NCBI GenBank assembly: GCA_016235915.1
Contig: JACRIC010000084.1
Span: 1-9,135 of the forward strand
Length of the DNA stretch: 9,135 nt
From: Candidatus Peregrinibacteria bacterium
GTDB taxonomy: Bacteria; Patescibacteriota; Gracilibacteria; UBA1369; JACRIC01
Reading direction: 5' to 3'
Of the stretch, positions 5,503 through 9,135 are shown in pieces. How positions within the stretch are numbered: the first letter of the stretch is position 1; every line of letters starts with the position of its first letter. The notes beneath the pieces are model-generated. The model was not told the origin of the DNA. It did no database searches and saw only the letters and a list, made by a program, of their open reading frames with translations. The translations under genes were made by a program, and so were the position numbers.

Positions 5503-5937
5503 CTATTTCGTAAAGAACGTCGGGTTTATGGTGTAGAGAATGAGTCCTGAAAGAAAGAGTACTGCGATTGCCGTTATGGATTGGAGCATGCGAGTTTTTG
5601 CGCTTGCGGCTCTTTCGGAGTCCGCCGCAGTTGTGATCTGAATGCCGGAAATGACCATGTTGAGCACTGCCACGATGCCGACCATGCCTGCGCCCCATTG
5701 GTAGATGGCCGCGATGTAGTTTGTGATAAATTTCACGCCAGAGGTGCCTGCGATTGCTTTTATTTCTCCTGTTCCGAGATTAAGCGGCTCTTGAAGTTCG
5801 ACGCAGATTATGCCATTGCCGTTTGTGTCGTCACAGTTCTCAACAAAAGTGTTTGGGGCGCTTTGCGCGAACATCGTGGCAGGGAGGATAAGGAGTGTCG
5901 CTATTTCGGTGAATATGATGAATTTGAGGTGAAACAT
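5503..5937 (-). CDS. Divergent T4SS pilin-like membrane protein with a Cys-flanked Asp/Asn loop
   Basis: Encodes 144 residues. It has a signal peptide (1-24, probable cut after MFA), an exported segment, and two transmembrane helices at about 73-101 and 118-137 joined by a short polar loop, TTAADSERAASAKTR. The layout is that of the neighbouring VirB2-like genes, but the loop lacks their GN[DE] motif and is Arg/Ala-rich. The exported part contains CDDTNGNGIIC (35-45), an Asp/Asn-rich loop between two cysteines that could bind calcium and be closed by a disulfide. It is the second gene of the operon, 21 bases after the first gene's stop. It ends in TAG, followed by a gap with three palindromes. 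Family assignment rests on topology and context rather than on strong sequence likeness. Confidence 0.65.
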   Translation of the reverse strand: MFHLKFIIFTEIATLLILPATMFAQSAPNTFVENCDDTNGNGIICVELQEPLNLGTGEIKAIAGTSGVKFITNYIAAIYQWGAGMVGIVAVLNMVISGIQITTAADSERAASAKTRMLQSITAIAVLFLSGLILYTINPTFFTK

Positions 5938-5958
5938 GCGAGTGAGTCAGTTTTTTGA

Positions 5959-6348
5959 TTATGTGGTGGGCGGTTGATAGATGAGATACTGGACAAATAC
6001 CGTGATGATATATGCTGATAGCACGAGCAGAAGTCCCAGCAGTGCGTTTATCAAAATATCTTTGCCTCTTTGCGTGGCATTTTCATTGCCCGCGGAAACG
6101 ATGAGTCGGACGCCGGCAAAGACGATGACGCCGGTGAGGATGGCGGTGACGAGTTTTAAGATAAAATTGATGACCGCCACAATAAAATTTCCAATGTCTG
6201 TATATTGAGTTTGGCCATTGACGCTCAGATTTTTAATTGGAAAGGTTTCATCTTTCAAATAGGAATTCGCCAATGCGAAAGAAGTTATGTTGGCGGTCAT
6301 GATTCCCAGAATCATAATCAGAGCTATTTTTATGAGGTTTTTTTGCAT
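5959..6348 (-). CDS. VirB2/TrbC-like T4SS pilin-type membrane protein, first gene of operon
   Basis: Encodes 129 residues. It has a signal peptide (1-27, probable cut after ALA) and a short exported segment containing QTQYTDIGNFI. Two transmembrane helices (about 54-85 and 98-124) are joined by LIVSAGNENATQRGKD, close to the loop in the two-domain gene (VSYGNDD, VSRGNDE). The predicted product is a small inner-membrane pilin subunit. It is the promoter-proximal gene: a good extended -10 promoter ends 25 bases before the ATG, giving a leader of only about 20 bases without a Shine-Dalgarno sequence. The next gene starts 21 bases after its stop. Confidence 0.75.
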   Translation of the reverse strand: MQKNLIKIALIMILGIMTANITSFALANSYLKDETFPIKNLSVNGQTQYTDIGNFIVAVINFILKLVTAILTGVIVFAGVRLIVSAGNENATQRGKDILINALLGLLLVLSAYIITVFVQYLIYQPPTT

Positions 6349-6373
6349 TTGGCGAGCACAAAAATATCTTCAT

Positions 6374-6402
6374 ATTATAGCATGAAAACTTGCAAAACAC
6401 AA
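6374..6402 (-). promoter_or_regulatory. Sigma-70-type promoter with extended -10 for the T4SS-pilin-like operon
   Basis: On the minus strand the -10 is a perfect TATAAT (6379 to 6374), preceded by TG one base upstream (extended -10). TTGTGT (6402 to 6397) lies exactly 17 bases away as a -35 with three consensus bases at its start. Transcription would begin near 6367, about 19 bases before the ATG at 6348. Confidence 0.75.
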
Positions 6403-6508
6403 TTTGCTTTCGGATGGGTTTTACCGTAGAGTTCTCGAGTGGGGATTTTTGATTTATCTGAGGTCTGCAAGGGCAAACGTTGGAGAAGAGAGGGTTAAGA
6501 GAAGACAG

Positions 6509-6537
6509 GTTTTTGTCTCGCTACGCTCGACAAAAAC
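6509..6537. repeat. Hairpin immediately upstream of tRNA-Ala
   Basis: GTTTTTGTC (6509-6517) and GACAAAAAC (6529-6537) form a perfect 9-base-pair stem around TCGCTACGCTC. It ends 2 bases before the first base of the mature tRNA, so it would lie in the tRNA precursor leader or at the promoter. The rest of the gap (6403-6508) shows no gene or promoter I can support. Confidence 0.65.
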
Positions 6538-6539
6538 TG

Positions 6540-6613
6540 GGGGCTGGAGCTCAGCTGGCGAGAGCGCTTGCATGGCATGCAAGAGGTCGAGGGTTCAAGT
6601 CCCTCCAGCTCCA
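6540..6613 (+). tRNA. tRNA-Ala (anticodon GGC)
   Basis: A complete cloverleaf of 74 bases. The acceptor stem is GGGGCTG (6540-6546) with CAGCTCC (6606-6612), including the G3-U70 pair that marks alanine tRNAs. The D-arm is GCTC/GAGC (6549-6565). The anticodon stem is CTTGC/GCAAG with loop ATGGCAT, anticodon GGC at 6574-6576. The T-arm is GAGGG/CCCTC with TTCAAGT. A6613 is the discriminator base. The CCA end is not encoded, because AG follows directly, so a CCA-adding enzyme must supply it. It decodes GCC and GCU. Confidence 0.97.
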
Positions 6614-6614
6614 A

Positions 6615-6641
6615 GAAATTTTTTGCTTTGCAAAAAATTTC
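6615..6641. terminator. Perfect 12-bp hairpin just after tRNA-Ala, possible two-way terminator
   Basis: GAAATTTTTTGC (6615-6626) pairs perfectly with GCAAAAAATTTC (6630-6641) around TTT. It starts 2 bases after the tRNA and lies between convergent transcripts (the tRNA and pilT). There is no T-run after the stem on the + strand, so a termination role is inferred from position; it could equally be a repeat or a processing signal. Confidence 0.5.
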
Positions 6642-6657
6642 AAGTTCTTCTTGAAAG

Positions 6658-6690
6658 ATTGCTTCGGTCGCCTGCGGCGACCTACGCAAT
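6658..6690. repeat. Palindrome overlapping the pilT stop codon
   Basis: GGTCGCC (6666-6672) pairs perfectly with GGCGACC (6676-6682) around TGC. The outer ATTGC/GCAAT (6658-6662, 6686-6690) extends the stem past a 3-by-3 internal loop. The right arm includes the last pilT codons and its TAG stop at 6684-6682. It could stabilise or end the pilT mRNA, though no T-run follows on the minus strand. Confidence 0.6.
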
Positions 6691-7728
6691 TTCCATCTCC
6701 GTTGGCATACCCTCCATGGCATCTTTTTCGTCAATGATTCCGCGGCGGAGGAGCTCGGAAATCGCGTGTTCCATCGTCTGCATGCCTTCTTTCTGTCGCG
6801 TTTCAATAATGGATTGCATCTGATGCGTCTGACTTTTTCGGATGAGGTTTGAGATCGCCTTATTATTGAAAAGAATCTCAACGGCCGCCACTCGTCCTTC
6901 CGTATCTTTTCTTTTCACCAGCGTTTGCCACATGATGGCTCGCATGCTTGTCGAGAGTTGCATGCGAATTTGGTTTTGCTGTTCCGACGGGAAACTGTCT
7001 ATGATTCTATTTATGGTGTTTTCCGTGCCGCGAGTATTGATGCTTCCGAGGATGAGATGGCCGGTTTCGGCCGCGGAAAGCGCCAGCGAAAAACTTTCGG
7101 GATCACGCAGTTCTCCGATGAGGATAACATTGGTGTCTTCGCGCAGTCCTGCCCGGAGCGCTTTGTGAAAACTGTGGGTATGAGCGCCCACTTCACGTTG
7201 TTCGATGATGGATTTTTTATTTTCGTGAATAAATTCAATGGGGTCTTCGATGGTGACAATGTGATACTGTTTCGTGCGGTTGATTTCATCGAGAATCGCC
7301 GCGAGCGTGGTGGATTTTCCTGAACCTGCCGGGCCGGTGGTGAGCACGAGACCGTCTTTGAAATGCGCGATTTTTTTGAGTTGTTCAGGAAGTTCCAGTT
7401 CATCGAGAGTTTTTATTTTTTCTGGAATGAGACGAAACGTGGCGCCGATGCCTTTTCTTTGCACAAAAATGTTGACACGAAAACGCGCGATATTTTTTAT
7501 TTCAATGGCAAAATCAATATCCGAATTTTGTTCAAAATATTTTTTTTGATCCGATGACATGATTTCAAGCAGATACGCTTCGGTTTTTTCTCGTGTGAGA
7601 ATGGGATGTTCTTCGATGGCTATGAGACCTCCGTGTATGCGAAGAATCGGTCGCGCTCCGGTCGTGACGTAGAGATCGGATGCTTGGTATTGATGGGCGG
7701 TTCGCAGAAGTTTGTTGATTTCAGGCAT
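6682..7728 (-). CDS. pilT: PilT-family type IV pilus retraction ATPase with a changed His box
   Basis: Encodes 348 residues, the usual PilT length. An N-terminal PAS-like domain covers about 1-100, beginning with the family's ASDLxxTxGxxPxLRI pattern. It is followed by a RecA-like ATPase: Walker A GPAGSGKST (132-140), Asp box VTIEDPIEFIH (158-168), QREVG (177-181), Walker B VILIGELRD (201-209, catalytic Glu206), and His box ETGHLILGSINT (221-232). AISNLIRK (291-298) corresponds to the AIRNLIRE motif needed for retraction, and GMQTMEHAI (315-323) is also typical. PilT is a cytoplasmic hexamer that removes pilins from the filament base. Odd points: the second His of the family's TLHT is Asn (SINT), and the His in SDLH is Tyr. 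PilU is the main alternative. It starts 6 bases after the upstream stop, as the last visible gene of its operon. Confidence 0.92.
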   Translation of the reverse strand: MPEINKLLRTAHQYQASDLYVTTGARPILRIHGGLIAIEEHPILTREKTEAYLLEIMSSDQKKYFEQNSDIDFAIEIKNIARFRVNIFVQRKGIGATFRLIPEKIKTLDELELPEQLKKIAHFKDGLVLTTGPAGSGKSTTLAAILDEINRTKQYHIVTIEDPIEFIHENKKSIIEQREVGAHTHSFHKALRAGLREDTNVILIGELRDPESFSLALSAAETGHLILGSINTRGTENTINRIIDSFPSEQQNQIRMQLSTSMRAIMWQTLVKRKDTEGRVAAVEILFNNKAISNLIRKSQTHQMQSIIETRQKEGMQTMEHAISELLRRGIIDEKDAMEGMPTEMEIA

Positions 7729-7734
7729 AAATTT

Positions 7735-8772
7735 TCATAGAATTCTTCGGACTTTTTCGTGTTTGGGAGGTTCGGTGACAGGTGGTACCTCTATCGATGG
7801 AGTATAGGGCGAGAGGAGTTTTACATATTCTTTTTTCAAATCGCGGTAATCTTCACGTGCTTCTGTTTCTCCCGGACTCCATGGCATATTTTCCCCTATC
7901 GGATTTTCAAACAGAGCGGAAAGAATGAAGAATTGTTTTTCTCCGGCAGGCGTGTCATATACCGCATAGACATAACCAAAGGTTTGTTCAGTTTCATCGA
8001 TTTCGTTGTGACGCGGATCGATCGGAATTTCCGTCATATATTTTTCTTCAATAAGGTCTTTTTCTATGTCGCTTGCGGCAGGATACTGGCTGTTTTCCGT
8101 ATAATAGGCTTCAAGAGCGGTTTGGAGGTTTTGAAGTTCTTTGGTGCGCGTGGCATTTCTGAGGTTTATGGGGTCATTTTCTGTGGCAATGGGTTTGTCA
8201 GGAGGTTTGGTGGTTTTTTCGGGTTCAGTGGTTGGCGCAGGTTTTTCGGTTGGCTCTGTTTTTTTCGATGAAAAAATATTTATTTTTGAAATGATGGTAT
8301 CAAAATGTATTCCTCCGGTTTTATATGAGCTGTATGCTAAAAATCCTCCATATCCCATGGCGCTTACCACCGTGAAAATGATGAGAATCGTCGCAATTTT
8401 TTTGATGAGGTAGAGCGTAAAATGTTTTGTTGTTGCCTCATGTTCCATTGGTATGTCATCGGCTGGCCATGTCGGATTTTTTGTTTTTGAAAAAGTGATA
8501 TCCGAATTTTCACTTTCAGAAGTTATTTCCGGGAATTTTACTTCTTGCGGTTCGGGAGAAGGCAGAGGATCGTCGAGAATGATTTTTTCTGTTGTATCCA
8601 TGTTTTTTTTGAGCGTTTCAGCGTTTTTCAATATTTCTTTCACTTCGGCGTTTTCTGCATCGATTTGCAGAATTTCTTGACATCCTTGAATGGCTTTTTC
8701 ATAGTTTTTTTCATCCATCCATTCATGGATTTTTTGTAATGCTTCGGAGATGGTGATGGAATCTTTTGGCAT
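7735..8772 (-). CDS. TPR / single-pass membrane / GspG-like pseudopilin-domain fusion protein
   Basis: Encodes 345 residues. Residues about 8-52 form a TPR-like helical pair (YEKAIQGCQEILQIDAENAE). Then come an acidic linker, one transmembrane helix (about 121-148) preceded by KK, and a Pro/Thr/Lys/Glu-rich linker (170-200). Residues about 205-290 resemble the globular domain of GspG-type pseudopilins: KELQNLQTALEAYYTENSQYP, then YMTEIPIDPRH and a FGYVYAVY strand. A charged tail follows. There is no prepilin leader or cleavage site, so it is not expected to be assembled as a pilin. The predicted topology is TPR in the cytoplasm and the pilin-like domain outside. It lies 12 bases after one gene and 6 bases before pilT, so a type IV pilus or secretion accessory role is inferred. 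I do not recognise a named family for the whole chain. Confidence 0.75.
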   Translation of the reverse strand: MPKDSITISEALQKIHEWMDEKNYEKAIQGCQEILQIDAENAEVKEILKNAETLKKNMDTTEKIILDDPLPSPEPQEVKFPEITSESENSDITFSKTKNPTWPADDIPMEHEATTKHFTLYLIKKIATILIIFTVVSAMGYGGFLAYSSYKTGGIHFDTIISKINIFSSKKTEPTEKPAPTTEPEKTTKPPDKPIATENDPINLRNATRTKELQNLQTALEAYYTENSQYPAASDIEKDLIEEKYMTEIPIDPRHNEIDETEQTFGYVYAVYDTPAGEKQFFILSALFENPIGENMPWSPGETEAREDYRDLKKEYVKLLSPYTPSIEVPPVTEPPKHEKVRRIL

Positions 8773-8784
8773 TTGGAGTGTTTT

Positions 8785-9135
8785 TTAATTTTCCGTGTTT
8801 TCAAAATTCTCCATGTCTTCCATATTTTCATGCGGCAGGACATTTTCTATGGCTCCCCATTCACTGTCTTCGTATGCCGGAACTACGAGAACGATCTGAT
8901 CGCCAATTTCTGCGTGGAAATATGTTACGGAGGCGAGGAGGACTTTGTAGGCTTTTCCTTCGGCGAGAACGCGATATTGGTTGTCTTCGTAGGTGAGTGG
9001 TCCTGTGACTCGTCGCCGTTCAATGGGGCCGATTTGCTTATACAGAAAAGATCCATCAGGAGAAATGGTGAGTTTCAAAACATCGCCGGGAATCAGCTTG
9101 GATTTGCTGGCGTAATTGGCTGGAACGGGATACGT
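8785..9135 (-). CDS. Conserved protein of unknown function (5' end outside window)
   Basis: The frame is open to the right edge and ends in TAA at 8787-8785, giving 116 visible residues. It starts in mid-gene with TYPVPANYASKSKLIPGDVL and shows several beta-strand-like blocks (LKLTISPDGSFLYKQI, YRVLAEGKAYKVLLASVTYF, GDQIVLVVP). It closes with an acidic low-complexity tail (HENMEDMENFENTEN). No signal peptide or membrane helix is visible in this part. The VPANYASKSKL and FLYKQIGPIERRR stretches look like a conserved CPR protein I have a weak memory of but cannot name. It is 12 bases upstream of the TPR-GspG-like gene and so is co-transcribed with pilT. A start at TTG 9078 is unnecessary because the frame continues upstream with similar coding character. 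Confidence 0.7.
   Translation of the reverse strand, partial: TYPVPANYASKSKLIPGDVLKLTISPDGSFLYKQIGPIERRRVTGPLTYEDNQYRVLAEGKAYKVLLASVTYFHAEIGDQIVLVVPAYEDSEWGAIENVLPHENMEDMENFENTEN

Noticed and set aside
6403..6539. A promoter for tRNA-Ala on the + strand
   Set aside because: I found no convincing -35/-10 pair at correct spacing; the AT-rich stretches do not match consensus well enough to report.
6404..6823. Plus-strand open frame across the tRNA region
   Set aside because: It reads through a complete tRNA-Ala gene and several hairpins and then antisense to pilT.

Overview
The window looks like a bacterial chromosome segment, most likely from a Patescibacteria/CPR-type organism. That placement is an inference from the gene content (type IV pilus minor-pilin genes, a cassette of small VirB2/TrbC-like membrane pilins, very compact spacing), from many start codons lacking a Shine-Dalgarno sequence, from a tRNA without an encoded CCA end, and from many short palindromic repeats. 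TGA is used as a stop in several genes, so the code is not the UGA=Gly code of Gracilibacteria and Absconditabacteria.

Layout. Positions 3-2525 (+) hold the end of one probable pseudopilin gene followed by three complete pseudopilin genes. Their order resembles the minor-pilin sets fimU-pilV-pilW-pilX or gspH-I-J-K. Methionyl-tRNA synthetase (metG, 2624-4147, +) follows and ends in the same TTAA as a convergent gene. Positions 4144-6348 (-) are a four-gene operon of signal-peptide-bearing, two-helix membrane proteins resembling T4SS pilins; one gene is a tandem duplication, so there are five copies of the domain. A good promoter with an extended -10 lies at 6374-6402. A tRNA-Ala(GGC) gene (6540-6613, +) sits between hairpins. 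Positions 6682-9135 (-) are a second operon, transcribed from beyond the right edge: a conserved protein of unknown function (5' end missing), a TPR / membrane-anchor / GspG-like fusion, and a PilT-family retraction ATPase.

How the genes may work together. Minor pilins prime and tip the pilus, and PilT powers retraction. The TPR-GspG-like protein may be a membrane accessory of the same machine. The VirB2-like cassette would supply a second kind of inserted pilin; whether it makes its own filament or pore cannot be told from here.

The most unusual feature is the way palindromic repeats abut or enter gene ends. A near-identical 54-bp repeat precedes or forms the 5' ends of two pseudopilin genes in the same reading frame. 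A related hairpin sits just before metG, a half-repeat supplies the stop of the PilX-like gene, three palindromes lie in one gap inside the VirB2-like operon, and another palindrome contains the pilT stop. The + strand is G/T-rich throughout, whichever strand is coding.
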